Both the position numbers and the translations under genes were made by a program. A stretch of 64,000 nt of DNA, taken from the NCBI GenBank assembly GCA_025526915.1, contig JAHLKH010000048.1, positions 93,478-157,477 of the forward strand. The letters run 5' to 3'. The notes below the pieces were generated by a model that was not told where the DNA came from, did not search any database, and saw only the letters and a program-made list of their open reading frames with translations. Numbering within the stretch: the stretch's first letter is position 1; every line of letters starts with the position of its first letter. The DNA is from Entophlyctis helioformis (Eukaryota; Chytridiomycota; Chytridiomycetes; Chytridiales; Chytriomycetaceae). Shown here in pieces: positions 34,509 to 46,222 of this stretch.

Positions 34509-36961
34509 TCACTCGCGATACCCAATGCCGTGCCGGCGGCGGGTGTTCTGGCCAGCGTCTCCTCGACCACGCGCAGGGAACCCACGGCCTCGGCCGCGAC
34601 CGCCATCGCCATGGTCAAACCCGCCACGTCCAAAGCCGCCGCGACCGCGACCACGGCCTCCGCTAAACCCGCCGTGGCCCCCTCGAGATCCTCGCGTTTG
34701 CTGGCGCATCTTGCGAAACCGTCCATTCTGCATGGCGAGCGCCATCAGCGCCTCGCTTGGGGTCTGCCCTGCATTCTCGAGATGCTGGACCAAGTCTGCT
34801 GCGAACCGATCTTCGGCCTGGGTGAGGAGCGTGAATGCCGTGCCCTTTTCACCAGCACGGCCCGTTCGGCCAATCCGGTGAACATGTCCGTCAATGTCCT
34901 TGGCCACTATGCAGAAAGATGTCCAAGCAGCCGTCATGTGTGCACATGGTGTGTGCACGCACACGCACCATCCCATGCATCGCCCGCAAAACGATATAGA
35001 GCAGCGGTAGCACCATGGCAACAGCAATCCCATATAAGCACGAGTCTTGCCAGTTTGGCTGCGCACATTGACAACATCGCAAGGCAGTCAAGTGCTGCCA
35101 GGCCACTTTGAAGCACGCGCAGCACGCAAAACTCACAGTCATAGTTGACGACAGTCTTGATGCCCTTGATGTCCAGACCACGGGCAGCAACATCCGTGCT
35201 GACGAGAACGCGCGTCTTGCCTGCCTTGAAATCGCGCAACACTTGGTCTCGCTGCGACTGAAGCATGTCGCCGTGCAGTGCCCCAACCATAACGTGGCCT
35301 GGAAAAGTATGCGACACCCCACCTACTGCGGAAACAGCTGCGGCTATGCTCGGTCCAACATTGCTCTCGAGATTTCCCGCAAGTTCCTCCACGCCCGCTT
35401 TGCGAGACACAAATACAATGACAGAGCCCTGCGCCGCAAGCGATGGCAGCTGGTGTGTGAGCCAGCCCCACTTGAACGCATCCGATTCGAGCACGACGGG
35501 AATCTGCACAATGTCCGAGTTGGACTGGCCAGCATCTCCAATGCAGATGCGCATCGGATTCGTCAAGAACTCGCGCGCAAGCCGCTCAATGTGCCGGCGA
35601 AACGTGGCGCTGAACAACAGCGTTTGGCGATCCGGTCGCACATTGCTGCAGACCGATCGCACTTGCGGCTCAAAGCCGAGGTTGAGCATCTGATCGGCTT
35701 CGTCCAGGACCAGATACGTGACGCGCGACAGATTGGTGGCTTTCATCTTGATCATGTCAATCAGCCGGCCAGGCGTTGACACCAGCAGCTCAACGCCTGC
35801 TCGCAATTCCTTGAACTGGTCGTTCTTGGACACGCCTCCATACAACACACCCACACGCAGTCCCTGGTACGCCTTTGCAAACTTTTTGGCCTCTGTGTAG
35901 ATTTGATGCGCCAGCTCACGGGTTGGCGCAAGCACAAGACCAATGGGGCCGTCGCCTCGCTCCAGTTCTGGCTGGTCCATGATGTGCACAAGCATGGGCC
36001 ACAGGAACGCCGCTGTCTTGCCACTGCCGGTCTGGGCAATGCCAATAATATCGCGTCCGCTCAATGCGGCAGGAACAGCCTGCCGCTGGACACCTGTTGG
36101 CTCGGTGTATCCTTGCTTGATGATGGCGCTCAAGAGCCGCTCGCCAAAGCCAAAATGCGCAAACGAGATGCAAGGCCGTACCGGATCGTGGCCAAAAACA
36201 GTCATGGACAGGTCTTGGCGGATCTTGGCGACTTGGTCGTCACTGAGTGCGGCAATGTCTGCATGCTCCTCATAGAAGCATCGGTTAAAGTCTGGATAGT
36301 CCATGGCAGCATGGTCGACAGGCACCAGCAGCTCCATGTCCTTTTTGGAGCCGGTGCCGCCGCGATCGTCAAAGCCATTGCCGTCGCCATCATCGAAGCC
36401 GCCGCCACGGCCCGACTTGGCAGCCTGTGCAGCGTCAATGGCACGCGCCGTGGCGTATACCTCCTCGTCCGAGTCCATGTCCGCCGATGCTGCTGTGTGA
36501 TCGTTGCCCAGCTGCCCAACTTCGATGCCCTTGGCGCGCATGTGCTTGACGTAGCTCTCAATATGGTCGTCTTCCTCAAAGTCGCTCCTCGGTGCAACTA
36601 TGGCCAGTGTCTTTGTGGTTGTCGCCGATGCTGCTGCTGCTGCTTCGCGCTCGGCTGCGTCCAGATTGCTCATGAATGCGTCAAGGGGATCTGCCTCGTC
36701 ATCGGCGCCATGGATGTCTTGGACAGTACTCTGAACAGGGGTGTCCGCCGCAACGCTCGCAAGCCTTGCAAGCTTGCTGGGGTTCACGCTGCTGCTGCTG
36801 CTGCTGCTGCTGGTGGTGGCGGTGGTTCCGCCGGCGCCGTCGACGCTGCTGCTGGGCTTGAAGCCTGGCCTGCCGGCATTGCCGTTGCCACCACTCGCAT
36901 TGTCGTCGTCATCGTCGTCGTCCAAGAGCGCACGCTTCTTGGTCACAGCCTTTAGAATCAT
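34509..36961 (-). CDS. DDX42: DEAD-box RNA helicase, DDX42 type
   Basis: DDX42 is an ATP-dependent RNA helicase linked to U2 snRNP and splicing. Two minus-strand exons (35137-36961, 34509-34906) give 740 residues. The family-specific lead DYPDFNRCFYEEH precedes the Q motif. Core motifs follow in order: AQTGSGKT (I), PTRELA (Ia), TPGRL (Ib), DEAD (II), SAT (III), STDVAARGLD (V) and HRIGRTGRAG (VI). The N-terminus is Asp-, Ser- and Ala-rich, and the C-terminus is RGG-rich (GGRGRGRGGFGRGG). The intron lies just before motif VI. The ATG at 36961 is the first in an upstream-open frame, so a missed 5' exon is possible. It is divergent from RPS5. Confidence 0.93.
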
Positions 36962-37270
36962 CCTTTGCACTGGGTCAGCATGCAGCCTGCTCACTGCCCG
37001 ACTGCCATCACCGTTGCTTACGGTGCCTGCCACCCGTGTCTGCGTTGCGGAAACGCCAGTCGTCTTCGTCGTCGTGTTCGTCGCAAAGTCAGCTTCCCAG
37101 GTCACGTGACGCAATTCGAATTTGATTTTCTGGCTTTGCAATCCACGCTTTGGACTTCGCACCACGTTTTTACATCACGTAAGGGCTGCCCGACCTGCTC
37201 AGACCACCCGCCTCCCTCAGGCCATCCCATCCCATCCCATCCTGTCGTCGAGACTAACACACCAAACAGC
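36962..37270. promoter_or_regulatory. Bidirectional promoter DDX42/RPS5 with E-box
   Basis: The 309-bp interval has one CACGTG at 37103-37108 (GGTCACGTGACGC), the same extended motif as the other housekeeping promoters. Downstream is a tandem CATCCCATCC run at about 37221-37242, shortly before the RPS5 start. Confidence 0.7.
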
Positions 37271-38556
37271 ATGGCCAACGGTTGGGAAGAATCCGCGGAG
37301 ACCTCGGCTACTGCCGTCCAGCTCTTCAACCAGGTCCGTGACGCCCATACATCCATCCATCCATACACTCCGTCAGAGGCACATGGCAGCAGGACCCGCG
37401 ATTTCGGGAATCGATTCGTCAGTCGCAACACCAGCCCAGCTGCAGCCAGCCAGCCAGCCGCTCAGTTGCAAGCAGCATTTGCACAACGCAGTGTGCCGCA
37501 CCGTGTGGCAGACGGCTGCTGCGAGCAATGGAGTGTTGTGCTGGACTGGCTCCTGCTGGCTGGCTGGCTGGTGACAGCTGCAACGATACCGGTTGAACTG
37601 CTGCCATTGGCCGCTGGCGGCAGCAGCAATAGCACTCTGTAGCAGCTGTCGTTTGGCTAACATAACACATGGCTTCCACGGTGCAACCTCGAACGGGTCC
37701 CTGTTGGTATCGGGCGGCATGCAACCACAGTGGAGGTAGGCACGGTGTGCCAGAGAGAGTGCTCTTGGGGCTGTTGGCCAAGACCAAGTGCTGACGTTCG
37801 TGGCTTGTTTGCATCTCCAGCTACGAGGACATTGAGGTCAAGGACATCTCGCTCCAGGACTACATCATGGTCAAGAGCCACCCCGTCTACCTCCCCCACA
37901 CTGCTGGTCGCTACCAGGTTAAGCGCTTCCGCAAGGCTCAGGTACGGACACGGCAGTGCACCATGCATTCGCCATAACCTGGAAAGCTGCCCCGTGTTGG
38001 CGTGCGTGCTCTAGACTGACTGGCGTGCCTTTTCTGGACAGTGCCCCCTTGTTGAGCGTCTTGCCAACTCGCTCATGATGCACGGCCGCAACAACGGCAA
38101 GAAGCTCCTGACTGCCCGCATTGTCAAGCACGCCTTCGAGATCATCCACCTCCTCACCGACCTGAACCCCATTCAGGTCCTTGTTGATGCCGTCATCAAC
38201 ACTGGCCCCCGTGAAGACTCGACCCGCATTGGTAGCCAGGGTACCGTCCGCCGCCAGGCTGTCGACGTCTCCCCCCTCCGTCGCGTCAACCAGGCCATCT
38301 GGCTCCTGACCACTGGTGCTCGTGAGGCTGCTTTCCGCAACGTCAAGACCATTGCCGAGTGCCTTGCCGATGAGCTCATCAACGCTGCCAAGGGTTCGTC
38401 CAACTCTTACGCCATCAAGAAGAAGGACGAGCTCGAGCGTGTTGCCAAGGTGAGCCTGCTTGTTTTGCTGCTATCGGCCGTGCACGCGTCCGATGGACAT
38501 GCTCGGCAGCAAACTAACGCGGCGTGCACCTTTTCTTTTTCCAGTCGAACCGTTAA
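37271..38556 (+). CDS. RPS5: 40S ribosomal protein S5 (uS7)
   Basis: This is a small-subunit head protein that contacts the mRNA exit channel. Exons 37271-37333, 37731-37735, 37821-37941, 38042-38449 and 38545-38556 give 202 residues (human 204). The second exon is only 5 nt (TGGAG), flanked by CCACAG and GTAGGC. Without it exon 1 and exon 3 are out of frame; with it the protein reads NQWSYEDIEV, matching the KWS..D segment of RPS5 in animals and fungi. Further landmarks are [46 protein letters not shown] and the C-terminal KSNR. Intron 1 is nearly 400 nt, long for this genome. Codon use is strongly C-ending, as expected for high expression. Confidence 0.95.
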
Positions 38557-38802
38557 GGATCTCGCTTTGTACTGTTTCGTTCTCTTGTCTGGTCCAACCC
38601 AACGCCAAAGAAACCTAGTCTTTCGGTCACTCTTTCCTTTACAGTTCATCTTGCATTTGTGATCCGTCTCTGGCCCACCCGATGGTGGTCGGCCGCAGTG
38701 TGCCGCAGTGTGCCGCACACCTGCCTCAGGCTGACGCGCAGCAGCGAATGAGATCTGGTGGAAGTGACGCACCGTCGCTGTCCGTGTTTGCCAGACTCAA
38801 CG
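38557..38802 (+). other. Spacer downstream of RPS5
   Basis: This is the 3' flank of RPS5. It includes three near-perfect GTGTGCCGC copies at about 38698-38716 and no open frame with support. Confidence 0.4.
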
Positions 38803-41694
38803 ATGATGATGTCGCCGTCGCATCCCGTGTCGGCGTCGTCGACACCATCGCACACTCGCAAGCGTGGCCGCAATGACCGCGAAGGCGCAACCCCAAACGC
38901 AGCTGTCCTTGCACACACTGCCGGCAGCAGTGCCCGCCGGCTCTCGACCTCGCTGCATGCTTCGGACACTCATGCCGTCGCCTGCTCTCCGTCCTTGCCA
39001 GCCGCTCCATCTCCGTCCACACTGGCCCTGTCTGTCTGGCATCCCAGCGGCGACAACGACCTGGCTGTTGCCGCTGTGTCACCCGCCCTTGACCGCACGG
39101 TGTCGTCCCAGTCTGTCGCCATGCAGGTCGACAGCGGTACGTTTGCGGTGTACTGTGCTGTGCCTGACTGTGCAGGCTCGTCGTTCATGCACTGCTGAGC
39201 CACCTCCTCCAGCGCGTGCTGCATCTCTCCGCCAATGCGTTGCCGAGAGTCGTCGCATTCACGCCGGCTCAGATCAGATTGCACACGGCATGGACTGACT
39301 CGCCTGCACCTTTCACCTCGCTCCAGACCTGCACAGCGCTCGCAGCATCCATTCTCTGACCGAGAGCGAGCTGGCTGTTGCACGCACAATGGCTCGAAAG
39401 CGTCTGGCCAAGGCTCTCTTTCTGGATCTGCCCGACGATCCAATCATTGACAAGCGAATGCCATCGGCATCTCTCTCGCTGTCCTCGGCCCACCAGGCAT
39501 CGACAACATCAACACCGCAGCGCAAGTGGGCGTCTTCCGCATCCAGCTCCACTGCAACTGCTCTCTCCCACTTTGCCACGCCCTTTCGCAGAAACGCTTC
39601 CAACTGGCAGCACATCGCGGCATCAAGCGCAGATGACCATGTATGCTGCATCAGATGGCCCCGCGCCTCGATCATGTGCTCTGTGCTGGCATGCTAATTG
39701 CTCTGTGGGCACGGCCTGCATCCGCTCGACCTTTAGCCAATCGCAAAGTCGCCGCATCTGTCGCCATGGCTCCACCCATCCAACGGCATGACCATGACTT
39801 TGCCAGAAACAACTGCTCGGCATGGCCTTGCGATGACAGACACCAGCACAACTATCCATGTCGCCAATCAGCTGCCTGTTCCTGCATTCGTCTTTTACTG
39901 CTGCCGTGCTATTCTTCAAGAGGTCAAGACGATCGCTACGCCTTCTCTGATTGCAAAGTCCATTCAGCGCCAATCCGCGTCTCCATCCACATTCAATCCA
40001 TCAGCACTGCTGGACGCCGTCAATGAGAACGGCTTGATTTCTACCCTTGCTCTGCTTCAACTGGAGCCCAAGTCAGCCGCATTCCTCCATTCAGGTCTAC
40101 TTCAACACCAACAGCATACTCCGCCGCGACAGGCAGCACTGGACGCTGTCCTCTTTCTGCTGGACACGCACATCCAGTTGACCATGACGCTGATCTCAAG
40201 CAGTATGGAGCGCGTTTTTCAAAGTAGGCTGCTAAAGTGGCTATCTGGACGTCGAGTCGACGATTGTGGCTGACGCATGGCTTACTGCTGTCGGTATTGG
40301 CAGGTATCTTGGCCGTCAATCAATATACCGGGACTGCGAGTTCACGTCCGGACACATGCATTCGGGTTCCCCTGCCGATGACGCGGCGTCTGATAAGGTA
40401 CACTCGCAACGCATCTCCATGCATCGTCCCAACGTGGCATCCATTGACGAGTTGCATGTATGGCGACCGCGGAACCGATGCCCTTCTCAGAGATGCCATT
40501 TTGCTTCTGAACTCCAAGGAGAGAAACGCGCTGCACTTTCTCGTCTCGTTCAGCTGCAAGCTTTTGCAAGAGTGTTCGCAGGGAGTGTTGGCAACGAGCA
40601 ACCTCCTTTCGTCTCTCGGCACATACTTTGGCTCCATGATCAGTCGCGCCATGGACCGTCGCTGCTCGTTGACTGAAAACGGCGTGTCGTCATCGTCTGC
40701 TCCAGCCACTGCTCCGGCTGCAGCTTCATCGCCGTGGTGCACTGCCCTGTTCGAGCTTCTCATGGTGACATGCTTGGATTCCGACGACGTCTCAGGCTCT
40801 ATTTGGTACATTGGCAGCCAGCTCGAGCATGAGATCCGACTGCAGCTCCTATCTGCTTCTCGCACACCAGGCAGATTCACGGGCGGTCTGACGCCAAGTC
40901 GACGCCTCCGTCAATACTCGCGCAATCAACTCTCGTCAACAAAGCGCAGATTATTCAGCAGCAGTTCGGTTGCGCCGGCACCAGCACAATCGCCATCCCT
41001 GCCGCTGTTATCTGCAACGCCGCAGCTTGTCAACTCGCCGTTTCCATCAACTCGCATGCCGCTTGCCATTGCAGCCTCCATAGGCGACCGCGACGATACC
41101 ATGCCAGACGCTGTGGCCCCAGACATGTCCAATGCATCAGCCGAGGGAGACTTGCTTTTAAGCCCCCTTTCGGATGGGCCAAGACCGCACATGCTTGGTC
41201 GTGTGTCAGACACGGATGCAGACATGGCCAATGCCAATGGCACCATCCCGTCGAGCATCGCTGCGAACGCCGACGCTGTCATGACTATCGCGTCGCCGCA
41301 GCGCCGCAAGCCGTTCCCAGATACCCATCTGTCCGCGCATCCTCCGTACGGCTTTGATCATCCGATTGCACCAGCAAGTCCGTCACGGCCCGTGACCAGG
41401 AGCCTGTCTCGCCACATCACCACCATGAGGACAACCACGACCACCACCACTATGCATACCATGGTCACCACTGTCCAAGTCAGCGGATCGGGCTCAGCAG
41501 ACAAGGCGCACGACACGCCCAGCAGCAGCGACAACAACAGCAACAGCAGCAGCAGCACCATCAGATCTGGCAATCGACCGATGCGTGCGTCTGTGCCGCG
41601 TCCGAATCAGCCGTTGATGGGCAGTGCTGCTCCCGATCAGTCTGACACCGATGGAGAGTCAAGCCGCACTCGAAAACGCCAGCGCCGAGAATGA
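38803..41694 (+). CDS. Unresolved protein, weakly RhoGAP/DEPDC1-like middle, Ser-rich tail
   Basis: The best parts are exons about 39311-39640, 39737-40223 and 40304-41694. An upstream Ser/Ala-rich frame from an ATG at 38803 belongs to the same gene only if one intermediate exon (near 39180-39310) is read. The middle contains VPAFVFYCCRAILQEVK and, after an optional 93-nt intron (40398-40490), DAILLLNSKERNALHFLVSF. That is loosely like the start and the last helices of RhoGAP folds, but the arginine-finger region is not evident. The tail from about 40680 is Ser/Ala/Thr-rich with basic patches and ends RTRKRQRRE. I would not name a function. The start, and the link between 39136 and 39311, are uncertain. 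Confidence 0.42.
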
Positions 41695-41833
41695 TCGGCC
41701 AGCTGATGCTCGTTGGCATGCTGTTTGGCAGTTGGTTGGTGGATCGTCGAAGCACCGAGGCGAATGAACGTTTTGACGTCCGAAAGGAGCTTAAGATCGT
41801 CCGCGATCTTGCACCACGACGAACAACACAGAC

Positions 41834-44774
41834 ATGTCTCCGGCTGGCAGGCGAACGTCGAGCGGCCAAGGCGGCGCTGCGCTGGCGTCTCGGTCAGGCT
41901 CCAGCACGCCATCCCTGGCAGTACTTGCAAGCCTGACAAGCCAAGTGTACAGAAGCATCAGCAGGTACGCACCAAAGACGGCTACTCTGCTGCGCTTGGC
42001 CAACGGTGATGCGCACGCTGACAGGCTGCTCTTGCTCTGCAGGCTGCACAACTTTGACGCTGCTGGCGACGAGCAGTGGGTCGAGGCGGATCTTGCCGCC
42101 CAAGTTGCCGCCCTCACAGACGCCTGTGAGCAAGGCAGCGTCAACTCGGCATCTTCGGCATCATTGCTAGACGCCGAGACCCGCCTGCGAACTCTTGACG
42201 GGCTGGTTCGGTTCCACAAGGGCCTCGAGAGCTATGATCAGTACATGCGAACTGGCGAGCTGGTTGGCGCATCAACGACGCTCTGCGACTTGGTACGAGA
42301 CGTCGGTGCTTGGGCCGTTGCCGAGTGTTGGTTTGGTACCTAACGGCTCGCACGCCACTCACACAGACGACCATTTTGAACGAGTTTGACTCGGGTGCTC
42401 GCCAGCTACCCGACTCTGACATTTATGATATCGTCAAGGTATGTGGCAATGAGGGGCCGGCTGGCTGTGCACCACGCGACGGGCACTCGGCTTCAACTCA
42501 CTCGTTGTAATGACCGTGGCTGGTCTTGGCGTCGCAGGAGGAGTGGCTGGAACGAAAGGCCGCGTTGCACTTTTATCTGACGACGTGTTCAAGGCTGCCT
42601 ACCAGATCAAGAACCGACAGACGAGCCAGGCCACGGTGCAAGTCGTGTTCCGCGTCATGTGTGCGTCCCATTCGCTCACTCGATAGCACGGTAGATGCCG
42701 TGAAAGTGCTTGCAGCAACAGAGTGCTGACTGTCATGCGATGGATAAAACAGCCACGTCTGGAGCAAGCTTCCACGACAGTCCCGTCTCTAATGACGATC
42801 TGCTGCTTGCGCTTGACACGGCTGGTCTCTTGGAGAGCCGCATGACACTACTTTTGCACGACATTCTGCGGTCGTTTGTTGTTTCTCAAGACGCCGGTCT
42901 GCCATTCACAGCGCACTCCAAGTTGTGCGCAACAAGAACACGGCCACTCTGGCCCAAAGCAGCGATGCGCCATCAGAACAAGCCCAGTCTCCCCATGAAG
43001 GTAGTGGGATGTGGGTCGGGCAGCGATCCGATTTGCAGCGTGTCTCTGTCAGCGAGCGACTGACACGGACGCGGTTTTGGCATGCCGAAAGCCATTGCGT
43101 TGTTCTTGGACAGGATGCTGCTGCTTGCATCGTTTGTTGCAGAGCACATGTTCACTCCCTCGTTTCCAACCCCCGTCGTGGCTGGTGGAGCGAATGGCCA
43201 AGGGAATCTTTGACGAAACACGGCGGCATGTCCAGCACGTCATGCGCGTCCTGGATTCCAAGCAACAAGACATGCTCGATGCGATTGCAAACACCATGGT
43301 CAGTTTCCAAGAGTCCATGCAAGACAAGGGGCTGTGGAGCACCGAGTGTGTGTCTCTGTCACAGTACGCGTATTGTCTGCATCGGCAACACATGGCGCTC
43401 GAGTCGGGACGTGTGCTGTCGGACGCATTAGATATTCTCAACACGATCGAGACCAACGTTGTGCCCGCACCAAGCCTTGCGTACCAACAAGGTAGAGTCT
43501 TGCCAAGCCTGTCACTCTGCCAGACTCTTCGTTTCTGTTGCTGACCTGTGCCGTCCATGTGCGATATGCAGGGACCGTTGGTGTTGCAAAGTCTATGCCT
43601 GGAAAAGCCGGCAAGAACGGCGCGAATGGCATTGCTCGTAGCTTTGAGACGCACGGATACAAGATCTCGCAGCGCACATTGCTCTTGGCCGAGGCGATGA
43701 CTGAGCGACTTGCATCCTTGCATCTGAACGGCCCCAAAGAGGATCGGTAGGCGTGCATGCAGCTTGTCTGCCAACCATGGTGTGTGCGTGTGCGTGTGCG
43801 TGTGTGTTACTCATGCCGTCGCATTGCCGATCAACCAGGTACAAGACAATGCAGCTGCTGCACGCAACAAAAAACATTGTGCACCTGTTCCATGCGCAAA
43901 TGGCATCCAATGGACCCGAGAACGCAGCTGAACTGCGCCAGAACCCCATGCGCGCCATGGCGTTTTACTGCAACTGTCTGTTTGTCAGCCAGCATCTTGG
44001 GCTGCTCGGCATGCACTTTCTAGAGACATGCAACGACATGAGCGTCAACATGACCTTTGCAGACCTGATCCCGCACTTTCTTGGTGAAGGAGAGGGGGTC
44101 TTCCTGGACCACTTGGTGCGTCATCTCGAGCCTGCAAGCGAGGCTGGCCATGCAGCAAGCACTGACACGTTTTGCAAACGCCAGCGATGGATCAAGGAAT
44201 CGCTTCAGGGTGACATTGACGGGATCGTGTCTGACAACGCGACAGAGTCTGAAGAAGCCGTCCATCAACTTGTGGCGCGGCTCACAGGTGTCGCCCATGC
44301 TTGGCAGGTGTGTGTTTCTTTCTGCAATCCATTCGCGGCTCTCTTCTCACTCGTCTGTGAACCTGCCTTTACAGCAAGTCGCGCCAACCGAGCTGTATGC
44401 GCAGTCATTTGGCACACTGGTCGACTATGTGATTACGTCCATGGCAGCGAGGCTGGCTGGCCATGAACTAGATGCCAGCAAGAGATCCACGGGCGGCAGC
44501 CGCACTTATTCGCTTCGCTACTGTGCCTCGCATCTTCAGTCCCTTGAAAAGGTCTTTGTGGACCTCGGCCAGGACGCGCATGCGCAGCCATGCGATGCTG
44601 GATCAGCGATCGGCAACGGTCGAGTCAAGGGCAAGAAGGTGAGCCAGACCCATGATGTTGGTTGCGACACGGGCTGGCTGTGGCTGACGCTTTTGCTGCG
44701 ATGCTGGCCGGCAGCTTCCCGTTCACAAGTTTGTGCCATCGTGGGCATTGCTGGAGAAGATGGCGAAGGAGTAA
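41834..44774 (+). CDS. ZW10: ZW10/DSL1-family tether (NRZ/RZZ complex)
   Basis: ZW10 works in Golgi-to-ER vesicle tethering and, in many lineages, at the kinetochore. The C-terminal half is secure: exons 43572-43746, 43839-44307, 44375-44638 and 44730-44774 carry FYCNCLFVSQHLGLLGMHF, MTFADLIPHFL, the diagnostic HAWQQVAPTELYAQSFGTL and FVPSWALL. Upstream exons are 41834-42292 (with an optional in-frame 78-nt intron 41965-42042), 42367-42438, 42538-42660, about 42753-43002 and 43114-43491. In the third, the frame of EEWLER must change to that of DDVFKAAYQIKN between about 42549 and 42579, where no intron fits; a second change may occur near 42900. These are likely sequence errors or real lesions. 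The C-terminus is shorter than in animals. Confidence 0.8.
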
Positions 44775-44940
44775 AGATGGATGAATGGCGATCCCAGGTG
44801 TTTGTCGCTTGGTCGAGGCGGGGCCGCCAGCATTGGAATGGCCGCATAGCGGCATCTGCTCATCGAGACTGGCTGGTTCATGGCATCACATGGCGACCCC
44901 ATAATGTTTTTCGATCGTTTTTCAACCGACAATTCACGAC

Positions 44941-45952
44941 ATGTCTGACAAGGCTGGCAGCGAAGACCCCAAGCCGCAAATCGAGGCCGGTGCGTAGCAG
45001 AGCAGCATGAGCTTCCATGCCCCCCCAATGGCCCCCCTGCGCCCGGGCAGGCTCTCGAATGCATCGGCAGCAGCTGCATAGGGGCGCCAGCGATGCCCGT
45101 GTCTGGCCGCCCCCTGCCAAGGGCAATGCGCCGAGCCATCCATTCGAAACCAGCCGGCGCAGGCAGGCGTGCGGGCAAACGACGAGCGCCAGACAGCAGC
45201 GCAGGACACACCGACTGACCGACTGCCCTGGCCTCCACCACAGAGTGCATCGAGAGCCACCACTGCCACTCGTTCAAGGAGCGTCTGGACGCCTGCACCG
45301 AGCGGGTGGAGGGCGGCGAGGCCGGCGAGGAGAACTGTGTCGAGGAGTTCTTCGATCTGATGGTGGGTTGGGGTCGCCGCCTGAGCGTTGTGCGGGGCCG
45401 TGTGCGGGCTGGTGTGCGGGCTGGTGTGCGGTTGGGTGCAGGGCTGGGCAGCAAGCCCGCTCGAGCCGCAGCTGCTGCACTGCTGAGAGCGGCAGCGTGC
45501 CTTGCAGCGCTCTATGCGCCCGCACGTCCAGCAAGAGCCGTCGGCAGGCTGCGCTTGCGGCGTCTGCTGCTTGCTTCTGTTTTGTTTCGCCAGTGTTCTG
45601 ACTCGGTGCTCTGACTCGGCGGGCTGGTTGTCTGCGGTTGTCTGCGGTTGTCTGCGGTTGTCTGCGGTTCCTTTGCCGGCCACGGTGCCCACGCATCCCG
45701 CATACGGATCCATGCGGCATGCGATCGCTTTGCAGGAGTGCGCCAACCACTGCGTAAGTCTTGGGCATCGTGCTAGTGACTCCAGATCGCCTGTTGGGTT
45801 GCTGGCATGCTGGCAGCATATTGGCATCGCATGCGTGGCTTGATACTGACCCGAGCATGAATGCATGCATCGACGCTGGATCGGACCGGACGGCGGCACT
45901 GCACGGCATGCCACCACAGGCTGCTCCCAAGCTGTTTGCCAAGCTCGTCTAG
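44941..45952 (+). CDS. QCR6: Cytochrome bc1 hinge protein QCR6/UQCRH
   Basis: This acidic subunit of respiratory complex III bridges cytochrome c1 and c. Exons 44941-44989, 45244-45362, 45736-45753 and 45920-45952 give 72 residues, the size of the mature protein. The twin CX9C-like cysteines are present: ECIESHHCHSFKERLDAC, then ENCVEEFFDLMECANHC, and the C-terminal APKLFAKLV is diagnostic. The third exon is only 18 nt (ECANHC). There is no long acidic presequence as in yeast. Intron 2 carries four head-to-tail copies of a 10-bp unit (TGTCTGCGGT) at about 45629-45668. Confidence 0.9.
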
Positions 45953-46187
45953 GCAGGCACACTGGGGCATTGCAGAGAGATCCCAGCTGGACTGATTATA
46001 GGGGAATGAACGATGCAGGTTGCCGCAAGATGCATGTGCTGTCTGCTGTCGTGCCGGGCCGTGTTGTGGTGCTGCCCGCAGAGCAGCCAAGGCGGCAGCT
46101 GAATGCCTGGAAGGGCACGCATGCAATGGCTTCAATGGCACGTTCGAGGCCAGATGGACGTTGTCCAAAGATTGCTCAGCGGCACAG

Positions 46188-46222
<35 letters not shown>

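Noticed and set aside
37334..37730. snoRNA gene in RPS5 intron 1
   Set aside because: Ribosomal protein introns often host snoRNAs, but I found no convincing C/D box pair or H/ACA layout.
43115..43240. A further frameshift in ZW10 (frame with MLLLASFVAEHMF)
   Set aside because: Splicing from the phase-1 donor at 43003 to the acceptor at 43113 enters the FQPPSWLVERMAKG frame directly, so no shift is needed.
44772..44860. Extra C-terminal ZW10 exon after 44774
   Set aside because: The only acceptor giving an open frame would need a 27-nt intron, so I keep the TAA at 44772.
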